Of a DNA stretch of 64,000 nucleotides, positions 1 through 8,865 are shown one piece after another. Position numbers and translations under genes: made by a program. The notes under the pieces are model-generated. The model did not search any database. It worked only from the letters and a program-made list of their open reading frames with translations, and had not been told where the DNA came from. Source of the stretch: Chromatiaceae bacterium (GTDB taxonomy: Bacteria; Pseudomonadota; Gammaproteobacteria; Chromatiales; Chromatiaceae); the NCBI GenBank assembly GCA_024235395.1, contig JACKMK010000001.1, positions 310,001 through 374,000 on the forward strand. Reading direction: 5' to 3'. Each line of letters opens with the position of its first letter. The first letter of the stretch is position 1.

Positions 1-2
1 GC

Positions 3-923
3 ATGTACCCGATTGCGGCCGGTGGCGTCATCGAGCGCGCCTTCTCACCGTTCCTGGTATCGATGCTGGGTGTCATGATCGTGGGTTTCGCATGTTCCCA
101 GCGGGCGTTGCGTCTGGGGATCATGAGCGCCGGTTTCGCATTCATCGTCGGTTGGATGGCAGTGACGTTCTTCGGCGAAGACGGGCTCAGCTTCCAGAAC
201 ACCGGCTACGTCGAATCGATGGTGACCTCGATGGACCAGGAGGCCGGCAGCGAAGCGGAAGCCGAACCCGAGCCCTCGGGGATCATCGCGCGTCTGAAGG
301 CGGAGATGGCTGAGGTCGCGGCGCGCGAAAAGGGCGAACAGCCTGCCGCAGCGGCCGAAGCGGAGGTCACCGAGCGCTCGGCCAAGACAGACTACATCGA
401 GAGCCTGCGTGTCACCTACGAGAAAGACCGCGAGCGCCGCGGTGCCAGCGTGGTGCCCGAATGGAGCGGCAGTGGCCGGCAACTGCTGCTCTGGCACTAT
501 GAGAAGAGTCTTGGGCGCTACTTCAACAATCCAGCGGAGATCGGCCCCTTGGTGTCGGCGATGGGTACCGCCTTCTATGTCGTGTTCTTCGGCATTGTCG
601 CTGCGATGCTGGTACTGCTGTACGGCGCGCTCCGCGGCAAAGGGCCCCTGTACTGGTTGCTGGCGGCGGTGCCCGCCTTGCTGCCGGTGTTCTTCATCAT
701 CGACTACTCCGCCTGGCTCTGGTGGTACGGCCACCGCCTGAACGACATGGGTGCCTTTACCGTCAAGCCGTTCATGCCGACCGTGTTCGGAGACGGCAAG
801 GTGGCCCAGTTCTCGACGCACTCTTACCCGTACTGGGGATTCGGTCTGATGCTGGTCCTCAGCGTCGTCGTCGCACTGATGGTGATCATGCGCCGCAAGC
901 AACTCAGTCGTGCCGATACCTGA
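3..923 (+). CDS. nosB: NosB-like multi-pass membrane protein of the N2O-reductase cluster (5' end may lie outside the window)
   Basis: The 306-residue protein has about five hydrophobic segments (roughly residues 13-30, 36-57, 186-208, 213-233, 273-296) and a long charged, Glu/Ala-rich loop (about 70-180) after the second. The C-terminal part with WWYGHRLNDMGAF and FSTHSYPYWGFG resembles NosB, the membrane protein encoded just after nosZ in clade II (atypical) nitrous oxide reductase clusters. It sits directly before nosD, as NosB does. Its exact role is unknown; it is thought to assist N2O reduction at the membrane. The first visible ATG is at position 3, so an upstream start cannot be excluded. 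Assignment rests on context plus remembered family features, not on a search. Confidence 0.65.
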   Translation: MYPIAAGGVIERAFSPFLVSMLGVMIVGFACSQRALRLGIMSAGFAFIVGWMAVTFFGEDGLSFQNTGYVESMVTSMDQEAGSEAEAEPEPSGIIARLKAEMAEVAAREKGEQPAAAAEAEVTERSAKTDYIESLRVTYEKDRERRGASVVPEWSGSGRQLLLWHYEKSLGRYFNNPAEIGPLVSAMGTAFYVVFFGIVAAMLVLLYGALRGKGPLYWLLAAVPALLPVFFIIDYSAWLWWYGHRLNDMGAFTVKPFMPTVFGDGKVAQFSTHSYPYWGFGLMLVLSVVVALMVIMRRKQLSRADT

Positions 924-933
924 GGATCGGGCG

Positions 934-2310
934 ATGCACGTTCGCCTGGCGAGACCCTGGGCGGCAATACCGATCGCTTGGCTCATCCTGACCACGGTCG
1001 CCTCGGCCGAGCTGCCGTCGTTCCAGGCGCTGATCGACGCGGCGGAACCGAACAGCCTGCTTTCACCGCCGGCCGGCACCTATGCCGGTCCGGTCATCGT
1101 CGACAAACCGCTGGATATCGACGGTCGTGGCGAGGTCACGATCGATGCCGGAGGAAAAGGCAGTGTCGTGGTACTGGACACCGACGGCGCGACGCTGCGC
1201 AATCTGCACCTGATCAACTCCGGCGACTCTCACAACGACCTCGATGCCGGCGTTCAGGTACGCGGCAATTTCAATGTCGTGAAGGACAATCGCATTGAGG
1301 ACTGCCTGTTCGGCGTCGATATGCAGCAGTCCGAAAACAATATCGTGCGCCGTAACCACATCACCTCGAAACCGGTCGAACTGGGCATACGCGGCGATGC
1401 AATTCGACTCTGGTACAGCTTCTCGAACCGCGTTGAAGACAACACCGTCGTCGACTCGCGTGACATCGTCGTCTGGTATTCGCGCGACAACGTCATCCGG
1501 CGAAATTCGGCGCGTGGCGGCCGTTACTCCCTGCATTTCATGTACTCGCAGTACAACCTGGTGGAGGACAACGATTTTCGCGGCAACTCGGTCGGCATCT
1601 TCCTGATGTACAGCGACAGCGTGGTGGTCCGCAGAAACCACATCTCGCACGCTGTCGGGGCCGCCGGCGTCGGTATCGGGTTCAAGGAGACCAGTGACGT
1701 CGACATCGTCGATAACGAGATCCTGTACTGTGCGACCGGGCTGCATCTCGACGTGTCGCCTTTCCAACCCGACACGAGCAACCGGATCCATGGCAATCTG
1801 CTCGCCTACAACGGTATTGGCATCCAGTTCCTGAACGATTGGACCGGCAACGTGTTCGAGGACAATCTGCTCAAGGGCAACCTGACCCCGGTCGCTGTCC
1901 TCGGCGGCAAGACCGCAGCACGCAACGACTGGAACGGCAATCATTGGGACGACTATGCGGGGTTCGACCGTGATCGCGACGGCATCGGCGACACGCCGTA
2001 CGAACAGTATGCGTACGCCGACCGCATCTGGATGGACGTGCCGCCAGCCAGATTCTTCAAGGGCACGCCGATGCTCGAGGTATTGGATTTTCTCGAACGC
2101 CTGGCACCTTTTACGTCGCCCGACCTGTTGCTGAGGGATAATAAGCCCCTGATGGCCGCCGAGTTCCGGCTCGACAAGTCCCCGACGACACCGGTCGCAC
2201 CCACCCGGTCGCCGAATGGCGACGACGCTTCGGGCCAATCGACCGATGCGCAACCGGCGGAGCCGGATGCGTACCAGCTGCTGTTGAAATCACTGGGCAG
2301 GCAGGACTGA
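934..2310 (+). CDS. nosD: NosD, periplasmic copper-site maturation protein of nitrous oxide reductase
   Basis: NosD is needed to assemble the CuZ cluster of NosZ in the periplasm and works with the NosF/NosY ABC transporter. The protein starts with a signal peptide (cut predicted after TTVASA, about residue 25) followed by a parallel beta-helix of degenerate repeats rich in the pattern N-x-V-x-x-N-x-I/F, from about residue 50 to 340, as in the family. The length of 458 residues is normal. I chose the ATG at 934 over an in-frame GTG at 910 because GAGG at 922-925 gives a well-spaced ribosome site and because 910 would overlap the upstream gene. The C-terminal 60 residues are Pro/Asp-rich and look disordered. 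Confidence 0.93.
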   Translation: MHVRLARPWAAIPIAWLILTTVASAELPSFQALIDAAEPNSLLSPPAGTYAGPVIVDKPLDIDGRGEVTIDAGGKGSVVVLDTDGATLRNLHLINSGDSHNDLDAGVQVRGNFNVVKDNRIEDCLFGVDMQQSENNIVRRNHITSKPVELGIRGDAIRLWYSFSNRVEDNTVVDSRDIVVWYSRDNVIRRNSARGGRYSLHFMYSQYNLVEDNDFRGNSVGIFLMYSDSVVVRRNHISHAVGAAGVGIGFKETSDVDIVDNEILYCATGLHLDVSPFQPDTSNRIHGNLLAYNGIGIQFLNDWTGNVFEDNLLKGNLTPVAVLGGKTAARNDWNGNHWDDYAGFDRDRDGIGDTPYEQYAYADRIWMDVPPARFFKGTPMLEVLDFLERLAPFTSPDLLLRDNKPLMAAEFRLDKSPTTPVAPTRSPNGDDASGQSTDAQPAEPDAYQLLLKSLGRQD

Positions 2311-2357
2311 ATGGAACCGATGTCCCGCCACTTCCCGTCACCGCGAGGTTCCTGACA

Positions 2358-3200
2358 GTGGGCACAGAAAACCGCCCTCCCAAGGCGAGCAAGACACCAA
2401 TACGCCGCGAGCAGAGCCGTCGCGAGTTCATCCGCTCGTCGGTGCTGGTCGGTGGCACCCTGATCGCTGCGCTTGCAGGCCTGGTACCGGTTGCCGGCGG
2501 CGGCACCCACCGCCTGCGCCCACCCGGCGCCCTGAAAGACGCCCAACTCGACGAACGCGACTTTCTGTCCGCCTGCATCAAGTGCGGCCAATGTGTGCAG
2601 GTCTGCCCGGTCGAGGCGATCAACCTGGCCGACCTTGCGGATGGCGTCGGCGTCGGGGTGCCGTATATCGATGCGCGTGCCCAGGCCTGTGATTTCTCGT
2701 GCGACGGCCTGCAATGCGTACTCGCCTGCCCGACCGGCGCCCTGACCCACAGCCTCAACTATCCGGCGCAGTCACGGATGGGCTTTGCGCGCGTGGCGCG
2801 CCCTGCCGCCTGTCTCGCCGCACAGGGAAAAGGCTTCGTGGGCCAGGCGCGCGGCCCCGGCTTCACCGGCAAGCTGCGTTTCGAGGAGATCGATCGCTGG
2901 AACCCGATCGCCGTCTCCGAACATCCTTATGATCTGGAACTGTGCGACCTGTGCGTGCGCCAGTGCCCGATCGAGATCCGCATCGCGCAGTGCGATGCCG
3001 GCAAACCACCATCCGGCGATCCGAACCAATGCCCGCCACGCCACGCGATCCGCCTCGAGCCCATCGGCAGCGGCAAGGCGATGCTGCCGGTCATCCAGGA
3101 CGGCTGCGTCGGTTGCGGCGTCTGCGAGATGATCTGCCCCGTGGACGAGACGGTGATCGTGATCGACGTCGACACCACCGCCGACACCCTGAGCGCCTGA
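2358..3200 (+). CDS. nosG: NosG, Tat-exported polyferredoxin (NapG/MauM family)
   Basis: An iron-sulfur protein proposed to pass quinol electrons toward periplasmic N2O reductase, together with the membrane partner NosH. A twin-arginine motif SRREFIRSS (Arg 21-22) precedes a hydrophobic stretch, so folded export by Tat is expected. Four ferredoxin-type cysteine clusters are visible: CIKCGQCVQVCP (Cys 73, 76, 79, 83), a CDFSCDGLQCVLACP variant, CDLCVRQCP, and CVGCGVCEMICP near the C-terminus, matching the four [4Fe-4S] layout of NapG. The start is a GTG at 2358, 47 bases after nosD; it lies 10 bases before nosH. NapG from nitrate reduction is the main alternative, but the flanking nos genes decide it. 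Confidence 0.9.
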   Translation: MGTENRPPKASKTPIRREQSRREFIRSSVLVGGTLIAALAGLVPVAGGGTHRLRPPGALKDAQLDERDFLSACIKCGQCVQVCPVEAINLADLADGVGVGVPYIDARAQACDFSCDGLQCVLACPTGALTHSLNYPAQSRMGFARVARPAACLAAQGKGFVGQARGPGFTGKLRFEEIDRWNPIAVSEHPYDLELCDLCVRQCPIEIRIAQCDAGKPPSGDPNQCPPRHAIRLEPIGSGKAMLPVIQDGCVGCGVCEMICPVDETVIVIDVDTTADTLSA

Positions 3201-3210
3201 GGTCAATGCG

Positions 3211-4188
3211 ATGAACTATTTCCTCGAATCGGTCGCACAGATGTTCGGTCGCGCGCCGAGCAAACCCGCCAGGGAAGAACTCAAGGTCGAGGTGCAGCAG
3301 ATCTACGAGGAGAAACGCCGGCACAAACTGACCAAGGAGGAACTGCGCGGACTGGAAGAGGCGCACGCGCGTACCCGGCATCGCCACAAATGGCGCAACC
3401 GGCGCTGGGCGACGCTGATCATCGTCAACCTGCTGTTTGTCGTCTCCTACTACTTCGACGTGCAACTGGTGGAAGGTGCGCTGACGGCCTCACGCGTGGT
3501 CGGCTTCCACATGGCGGACCTGAATTCCGCGTTGCAGGTCATGCTGGCTTATAAACACGTGGTCCTGAACCTGTTGATCGGTACCGTAACGGTGTTTCTG
3601 TTGTGGGTCCTGCTCGGCGGACGCACCTTCTGTTCCTGGGTCTGTCCCTACCATCTGCTCGCGGAGTTCGCCGAGAAACTGCACCTGAAGCTGGCCGACA
3701 AGAAGCTGATCAAGCCGGTCTCCTTCCACCGCGGCGTACGCACGGTGTTCTACGTGATCTTCGCGCTGCTCGCACTCGTCACTGGCTATACGGTATTCGA
3801 GACGATCTCGGCGACCGGCATCGTCAGCCGCGCACTGATATACGGTCCGGGTCTGGCGCTGTTGTGGGTGCTGTTTCTGCTGTTGTTCGAGATCTTCGTA
3901 TCGCGCCGTGCCTGGTGTCGCTACGTCTGTCCGATCGGCCTCACCTATGGCCTGGTCGGTACCATCTCGCCGATCCGTGTCAAGTACAACGTAAAGAACT
4001 GTCATCACGAGGGCGACTGCCGCAAGGTCTGCATGGTGCCACATGTGCTGGATACCACCATTCGCATGCGGGCACGCGATGTCGAGGTGCCGATCGGTGC
4101 GGATTGCACACGCTGTGGCCTGTGCGTCGACATCTGCCCGACCGACTCGTTGAACTTCGAGCTCGTCGGTTCCAAGAAACTGGGTTGA
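3211..4188 (+). CDS. nosH: NosH, membrane quinol-oxidising polyferredoxin (NapH family)
   Basis: The integral membrane partner of NosG, thought to take electrons from the quinone pool. After a charged N-terminus (about 70 residues) there are four hydrophobic segments, two of them followed by the NapH/NosR-type motif C-x3-CP (CSWVCPYH and CRYVCPIG). The C-terminus carries two ferredoxin-like clusters, CHHEGDCRKVC and CTRCGLCVDICP, on the cytoplasmic face. At 325 residues it is slightly longer than typical NapH. No NosR flavoprotein is seen in the window, which fits clade II clusters where NosG/NosH replace it. Confidence 0.9.
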   Translation: MNYFLESVAQMFGRAPSKPAREELKVEVQQIYEEKRRHKLTKEELRGLEEAHARTRHRHKWRNRRWATLIIVNLLFVVSYYFDVQLVEGALTASRVVGFHMADLNSALQVMLAYKHVVLNLLIGTVTVFLLWVLLGGRTFCSWVCPYHLLAEFAEKLHLKLADKKLIKPVSFHRGVRTVFYVIFALLALVTGYTVFETISATGIVSRALIYGPGLALLWVLFLLLFEIFVSRRAWCRYVCPIGLTYGLVGTISPIRVKYNVKNCHHEGDCRKVCMVPHVLDTTIRMRARDVEVPIGADCTRCGLCVDICPTDSLNFELVGSKKLG

Positions 4189-4195
4189 ACGGCCG

Positions 4196-5086
4196 ATGAT
4201 CGTCGTCCACAGACTGCGCAAACGCCTTGGCCGGCGCGATGTGCTCCAGGGGCTGGACCTGGAGATCGGGCGTGGCCAGCGTGTCGCGCTGATCGGCTCG
4301 AACGGTGCCGGCAAGACCACCTTGATCCGCTGCCTGCTCGGCGAATACACGCATGATGGCGATATCCACCTGGTCGGGCTCGATCCGCGGCGCGCGCGCA
4401 CCGAGGTCCTGCGCCATGTCGGTTTCGTGCCGCAGTTGCCGCCGCCGCTGAAGATGCCGGTCGGACAACTGATCCGCTATGTGGCGGCACTGTGCGGGGC
4501 GGACACCGCACGCATCGCCGCGGTGGCGGCGCGCCTCGGCTTCGATGCCGAACGCTTCCGCCGCCACCCCTTCGTGCGCCTGTCCGGTGGCCAGAAACAG
4601 AAGCTGCTGATCGCCACCGCGCTCGGCCGCGATGCCGACATACTGATCCTCGATGAACCCGCGGCCAATCTCGATCCCGAGGCCCGTGGCACCTTCTTCG
4701 AGTTGCTCGCCGAGCGTCAGAACGAGGCGGTGATGCTGATCTCCAGCCATCGCCTCGACGAGGTCGCGCCACTGGTCAACCGGGTGATCGAACTCGACCA
4801 GGGCAAGGTCGTGCTCGACGACCGCGTGGCCGACAGCGTGGATCTGACAAGCCGCCTGCGTTGTACGGTGCGGCTGTCGCGACCGGAAGGCGCCTTCGCC
4901 AAGGCCATCGCCGCCTGGGGATTCACCGACGCCGGACAGGGCCTGCATTGGCAGGGGACGGTATCGGGCGCCGATCGTTTGCGTTTCCTCGGCATGCTGT
5001 CACGCTACGCGGCGCTGATCGCTGCGCTCGAACTGCACGAACTGGATACGGCTGGCGCACAGCCGCGCGAGCGCGCGAATGCTTGA
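4196..5086 (+). CDS. nosF: NosF, ABC transporter ATP-binding protein
   Basis: ATPase of the NosFY transporter that, with NosD, supplies a sulfur or other component for CuZ assembly in NosZ. Walker A GSNGAGKTT at residues 34-42, signature LSGGQ at 129-133, Walker B DILILDEP at 148-155 and switch His185 are all intact. The stop codon lies 8 bases inside the next gene, nosL, implying translational coupling. The C-terminal 90 residues after the nucleotide-binding domain are an extension common in NosF. Start ATG at 4196 follows nosH by 7 bases. Confidence 0.94.
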   Translation: MIVVHRLRKRLGRRDVLQGLDLEIGRGQRVALIGSNGAGKTTLIRCLLGEYTHDGDIHLVGLDPRRARTEVLRHVGFVPQLPPPLKMPVGQLIRYVAALCGADTARIAAVAARLGFDAERFRRHPFVRLSGGQKQKLLIATALGRDADILILDEPAANLDPEARGTFFELLAERQNEAVMLISSHRLDEVAPLVNRVIELDQGKVVLDDRVADSVDLTSRLRCTVRLSRPEGAFAKAIAAWGFTDAGQGLHWQGTVSGADRLRFLGMLSRYAALIAALELHELDTAGAQPRERANA

Positions 5087-5585
5087 TCGCCCTGTGCACC
5101 GCCTATGGCAGCTCGCACCGCTAGTGCTGCTGTTAACCGCCTGTTCCGGCGATCCCGGCACAGGCCCGGTCGAGGTCAAATGGGACCGCGACGTCTGTAC
5201 CCGATGCAACATGGTGTTGAGCGATCGCCAGCACGCTGCCCAGGTCCGTTACACCCCGCAAGACGGCCGACGCAGCGAGGTGACCAAATTCGACGACTTC
5301 GGTTGTGCCGTGCTCTGGCTCGACCAGCAGCCCTGGAAGGACGAACCGGGGGTCGAGTTCTGGGTGACCGACTACCGTGACGGCCACTGGATCGACGCAC
5401 GCAGTGCCCGCTATGTCACCGGGCGTCATACGCCGATGCAGTACGGGCTCGGCGCACAGGTCGATGCGTCGGCAGACAGCATGGGGTTCGCCGATGCGCG
5501 CCAGCACGTGTACCGCATCGAACAGCAATACAACGTCCACGGCGGCAATCTCGACCACCGCGTGGTACCGACACCCTCGAACTAG
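5079..5585 (+). CDS. nosL: NosL, copper-binding outer-membrane-type lipoprotein
   Basis: NosL is a Cu(I)-binding lipoprotein that delivers copper to NosZ. A hydrophobic leader ends in the lipobox LLTAC with the lipidated Cys at residue 22. The conserved metal motif C-x2-C-N-M (Cys40, Cys43, Met45) follows, and the C-terminal half matches NosL with DDFGCAVLW and MQYG. The length of 168 residues is typical. The gene overlaps nosF by 8 bases and ends 10 bases before nosY. Having nosL between nosF and nosY instead of after nosY is the odd feature. Confidence 0.93.
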   Translation: MLDRPVHRLWQLAPLVLLLTACSGDPGTGPVEVKWDRDVCTRCNMVLSDRQHAAQVRYTPQDGRRSEVTKFDDFGCAVLWLDQQPWKDEPGVEFWVTDYRDGHWIDARSARYVTGRHTPMQYGLGAQVDASADSMGFADARQHVYRIEQQYNVHGGNLDHRVVPTPSN

Positions 5586-5595
5586 GAGCGCATCG

Positions 5596-6423
5596 ATGTC
5601 ATCCCTGTGGCTGACTGCCTGGACCGATATCCTCGAATCGCTGCGCGCCCGTTGGTTCGCGGTCTATACCCTGGTGTTCGGCGGCCTGGTGGTGTTGCTG
5701 TTCGTACTCGGCCTGACCGAGTCGCGGGTGATGGGTTTCACCGGGCTGTCACGGCTGATGCTTACCTACATCCAGCTCAGTATGGCGATCCTGCCGATCT
5801 TCGTATTGATCACCACGGTACGTTCGCTGGCCGGCGACCGCGAGGCCGGCGTCTTTGAGTACCTGCTCGCGCTGCCGGTTCCCCTGGGCGCCTGGTACTG
5901 GGGCAAACTCGCCGGGCGTTTCCTGATGGTGTTCACGCCGGTGTTCCTGGCCATGGTCGCCGCGCTGATCTGGGGTGCGCTGCAGGGTGCACAGATTCCG
6001 TGGCGGCTGTTCGGCTACTACACCGGCCTGCTGGTGGCACTTTCCTGGTGCTTCCTCGGCATCGGCATCCTGATCTCCTCGATCGCGCGATCGGTCGACG
6101 TCGCTCAGGGTGCCGCGTTCATCGTCTGGCTGGCCCTGCTGTTGTTCCTCGACCTGATCCTGCTCGGCGTGATGATCCAACAGCAGGTACCGGCCGAGAC
6201 CGCGGTGGCGATCGCGCTGCTCAACCCGATGCAGGTGTTCCGCACCGGCACCATGATGCTGTTCGATCCACAGCTCGTGATGCTCGGACCGGCTGCCTAT
6301 GTCATTCTCGACCACTTCGGCACCATCGGTTACATGGCCTTCGCACTGATCTATCCGGTCGTGCTGGGTACGCTCACCGCGTGGTTGGGTTTCCTGCTGT
6401 TCCGCCGGGGCGACCTGATATGA
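5596..6423 (+). CDS. nosY: NosY, ABC transporter permease for NosZ maturation
   Basis: Permease partner of NosF, forming the NosDFY complex in the inner membrane. The 275-residue protein has six hydrophobic segments and the family sequence GDREAGVFEYLLALPV after the second. The ATG at 5596 was chosen because GGAG at 5585-5588 precedes it; the open frame extends further upstream only through the nosL coding region. The stop overlaps the start of the following gene in an ATGA tetrad. Confidence 0.92.
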   Translation: MSSLWLTAWTDILESLRARWFAVYTLVFGGLVVLLFVLGLTESRVMGFTGLSRLMLTYIQLSMAILPIFVLITTVRSLAGDREAGVFEYLLALPVPLGAWYWGKLAGRFLMVFTPVFLAMVAALIWGALQGAQIPWRLFGYYTGLLVALSWCFLGIGILISSIARSVDVAQGAAFIVWLALLLFLDLILLGVMIQQQVPAETAVAIALLNPMQVFRTGTMMLFDPQLVMLGPAAYVILDHFGTIGYMAFALIYPVVLGTLTAWLGFLLFRRGDLI

Positions 6424-6920
6424 CGCCCTCGCTACCGCTCACCGGGCATGGCTCCGGCTGGCGTGCGCCGCTGGCAGGTCTCGGCCTGGCGATACTGTTG
6501 GGCGCCCTGGCCTATCTCGGCACGGTCGCCTGGCCTCTGCTGTTCCCACGTCCGCAGTTCGTCGCCGACGCCGCAGACGATTGCGACCTCAGGGTCGGCC
6601 CCTGCACGGCGACGTTCGCTGGCAAGGGTTTCATCCGCCTCACGCTGCGGCCGCAGGACTTTTCGCCGTCGTCGGCGCTGCCCGTGACGGTCGAAACCGG
6701 CGGCCTCGCGGTCGAGTCGGTCGTGATCGAGTCGACCGGACGCGACATGAACATGGGCCTGATCCGCCACGAGCTGGTCGGCAACGCTGGCACATCCACC
6801 GGCGAGCTGGTGCTGCCGGTGTGCGTGCGTCGGCAGATGGCGTGGCAGGCCGTGGTCATCGCCGACGGCAGCGACGGCTCTTACCGGGCGCGATTCGAGT
6901 TCGAAGTCAGCCGCCACTGA
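6420..6920 (+). CDS. Membrane-anchored periplasmic protein, YtkA/FixH-like, at the end of the nos operon
   Basis: A 166-residue protein with one N-terminal membrane anchor (about residues 17-40) and a periplasmic domain. It holds DCDLRVGPC, the motif RDMNMGLIRHEL and later PVCVRRQMAWQAV. The Met-x-Met-Gly motif followed by a small-residue stretch and a W in a beta-strand resembles YtkA/FixH-type domains, which occur in copper handling for oxidases. The gene shares an ATGA overlap with nosY, so it is very likely cotranscribed and translationally coupled. A role in copper supply to NosZ is an inference from the motif and location. Family assignment is tentative. Confidence 0.7.
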   Translation: MTPSLPLTGHGSGWRAPLAGLGLAILLGALAYLGTVAWPLLFPRPQFVADAADDCDLRVGPCTATFAGKGFIRLTLRPQDFSPSSALPVTVETGGLAVESVVIESTGRDMNMGLIRHELVGNAGTSTGELVLPVCVRRQMAWQAVVIADGSDGSYRARFEFEVSRH

Positions 6921-6939
6921 GCGGCAGGCGCAGTGCCGC
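6921..6939 (+). terminator. Stem-loop just after the nos operon
   Basis: GCGGCA and TGCCGC arms (6 bp) around a 7-base loop begin immediately after the stop codon of the last nos gene, in a short convergent gap. No T-run follows, so this is a weak or Rho-assisted 3' end at best. Confidence 0.35.
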
Positions 6940-6984
6940 GGTCCGCTGGCTCCCGACAGACAGACCGGCGGTTTCGATCGCAGA

Positions 6985-8247
6985 TCAATCCGCCCTCGCC
7001 AACACCCCGGTCGACGTACCCGAGGCTCCGGGCATGTGGCGGTTCAACCAATGCGCTGCGGCCGCGGACTCGTTGATCGTGCGCTGGCTGATCGCCGGGT
7101 CGGCACCCTGGAAGCCGAACGCCCGCACAGTGCGGGCCGAGCGCGTCGCGAGTGTTGCGTTGGCGAGATCGAAGCGCTCCGGATCGGGGTTGCGAAAGGT
7201 ATCCACCGATTCGCGCGCGTCCAGTTCGGGGAACCGATTGCGGACGTAGAAACGCGCGGCGTCGGCAAAATGACAGCTCGCGCAGTCGAGGTTGTCGACA
7301 TGGGTACGCAGCGGGTTGCGAAATCGCGCCAGCGCGTCCAGCTTGCGCTCAAACTCCGGCAGGTCGCGCGCGTCATTGAAGCGAAAGCCCTTGTTGATCA
7401 CGGTGAACAGGTTGTCCGCGGCCGGATACTCGTCCGGCAAAACGTTGAAAATCGCGTCCATGCCCCGCTCCGCGCCGAGATCCACACCGTCGGCGACGGC
7501 GACGTTGAACACGTCGACCTGCGGTGCATCGACACGCGGGATCTCGAGAACGCGCCAGGTACCCTCGTCGTCCCGTTGCAGGGCGCCGAAGCGCCACCAC
7601 TTCGTCGGCACCAGCAGTGCCGTGAACGTGACCCGACGCAGGTTGGCGGTCCCGGCATGCTGCAGCACGAGCGCGCGCAGGCGTTCGGCGAAGGCCTCCG
7701 CGGTTCTCGGATCGCGGCTGGCGGGATGCACGCCGAGCGACGCCCCCCGCGTGTCTACGCCCTGTGTCGCCACTTCACGTTTGAGCCGCCACAGCCCATC
7801 CAGCAGGGTATCGAGCGTCCTGTCGGACAGGCCATAGACGCAATGCACTGCCGCATCGCGCGCCACCCAGCGCTGTTGGGTAACGTCAAACTCGACCGGT
7901 TGCCAGACAAGGCGCAGTTCGGCGGCACAGGCACCAACCGAGTTCGCCGGGCAGGGATCGACGCGCACGGCGGTGACACGCAGCGAATCGCGGTACAGCG
8001 ATGCGTTGCCCTTGCCGGGCTGGTACAGCGTCGGCAGCAGCCCGTAAACCGCCTCTGGCAACAACTCACCCTGTGCGCTCCGCTCATTCGGGGACAGATG
8101 CAGTGGCATCGCATCCGCGCCTCCCTCCGGCAATGCCAGCAGGATGCTGACGTCGTTCAGATCCCAGGCCGGCACACCGGCCATTGCCTGGATGGAAAAA
8201 GACAGGCCCAGGGCGATGCAGCCCAGGCGCTCAAACCAAGTGTTCAA
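6985..8247 (-). CDS. Exported monohaem protein of unknown function
   Basis: A 420-residue protein with a signal peptide ending near SIQAMA and one haem c site, CASCH (Cys322, Cys325, His326), in its C-terminal quarter. Earlier parts are rich in beta-type sequence and have Cys pairs (DPCPANSVGACA). I do not recognise the family. The start is taken as TTG at 8247 because AAGGAG sits 7 bases upstream and gives a clean signal peptide; the longer open frame adds an Arg-rich, non-signal leader. The gene is convergent with the nos operon and follows a DUF2946-like gene on the same strand. A role in electron transfer or peroxide handling is possible but only a guess. Confidence 0.72.
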   Translation of the reverse strand: MNTWFERLGCIALGLSFSIQAMAGVPAWDLNDVSILLALPEGGADAMPLHLSPNERSAQGELLPEAVYGLLPTLYQPGKGNASLYRDSLRVTAVRVDPCPANSVGACAAELRLVWQPVEFDVTQQRWVARDAAVHCVYGLSDRTLDTLLDGLWRLKREVATQGVDTRGASLGVHPASRDPRTAEAFAERLRALVLQHAGTANLRRVTFTALLVPTKWWRFGALQRDDEGTWRVLEIPRVDAPQVDVFNVAVADGVDLGAERGMDAIFNVLPDEYPAADNLFTVINKGFRFNDARDLPEFERKLDALARFRNPLRTHVDNLDCASCHFADAARFYVRNRFPELDARESVDTFRNPDPERFDLANATLATRSARTVRAFGFQGADPAISQRTINESAAAAHWLNRHMPGASGTSTGVLARAD

Positions 8248-8459
8248 TGTGCTTCTCCTTTGCACTCGACGCGCAGCCCGGTCGTCACGCTTCGCATCCG
8301 CTCCGCGTGGCAGCCGAACCGGCACCTGCGGACGGAGTTACGTAGCGATACGTACCTTTGGCATCGGGACGCACCTCACCCGTGTCGACGGCACTGCAGG
8401 CGCGTCAGGCGCAGCACCGGGCGGTCAGGTACAGGCGGGGGATCGGACCGACGCTTCGT

Positions 8460-8861
8460 TCAGGCGAGCGGCGGGCCGCGGGTCGGAAAGGCGGAGAAGT
8501 GTTCGGGAAAATAGCCTGGACTGCGCGGCGCGACGGCCAGCGCCAGCAGATGGGCGATCCTGTTCGGACCGGGCACTGCAGCGGGAGGGGTTGCGTGGCC
8601 GAACATCTGCAGCATCTGCAATGCCGGACAGTCGGCGGAATCGGCCTCCCCAGTTCCCGGCCCTTCGGCCAGGGCGATGAAGACCGGCTCGTTGCCCTTG
8701 AGGGTACACAGCACCGTCCACACGCCGTCGGCATGGCGTTGCGCGAGCGGCGTCGCGAGGTAGGTCAGCAATGGCGACGCCAACAGACCGGCGACCAGCA
8801 ACCACGCGGTCAGCGTGTTCCGCGTGGCTGTCGATCGACGCTGTCTGTAGGCGACGTGCAT
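8460..8861 (-). CDS. DUF2946-like small membrane-anchored protein
   Basis: A 133-residue protein with one hydrophobic segment (about residues 18-38), the pattern VLCTLKG followed by DCPALQ, and a C-terminus ending TRGPPLA. This layout (signal anchor, separated Cys residues, terminal R-x-PP) is like DUF2946 proteins, which often occur beside copper or TonB genes. The usual CPxC pair is reduced to a single Cys in this protein, so copper binding is uncertain. It reads in the same direction as the monohaem protein downstream, with a 212-base gap that holds no further gene. Confidence 0.6.
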   Translation of the reverse strand: MHVAYRQRRSTATRNTLTAWLLVAGLLASPLLTYLATPLAQRHADGVWTVLCTLKGNEPVFIALAEGPGTGEADSADCPALQMLQMFGHATPPAAVPGPNRIAHLLALAVAPRSPGYFPEHFSAFPTRGPPLA

Positions 8862-8865
8862 GGCG

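Noticed and set aside
1063..2253. Antisense 396-codon frame across nosD
   Set aside because: nosD on the plus strand has the signal peptide and beta-helix repeats.
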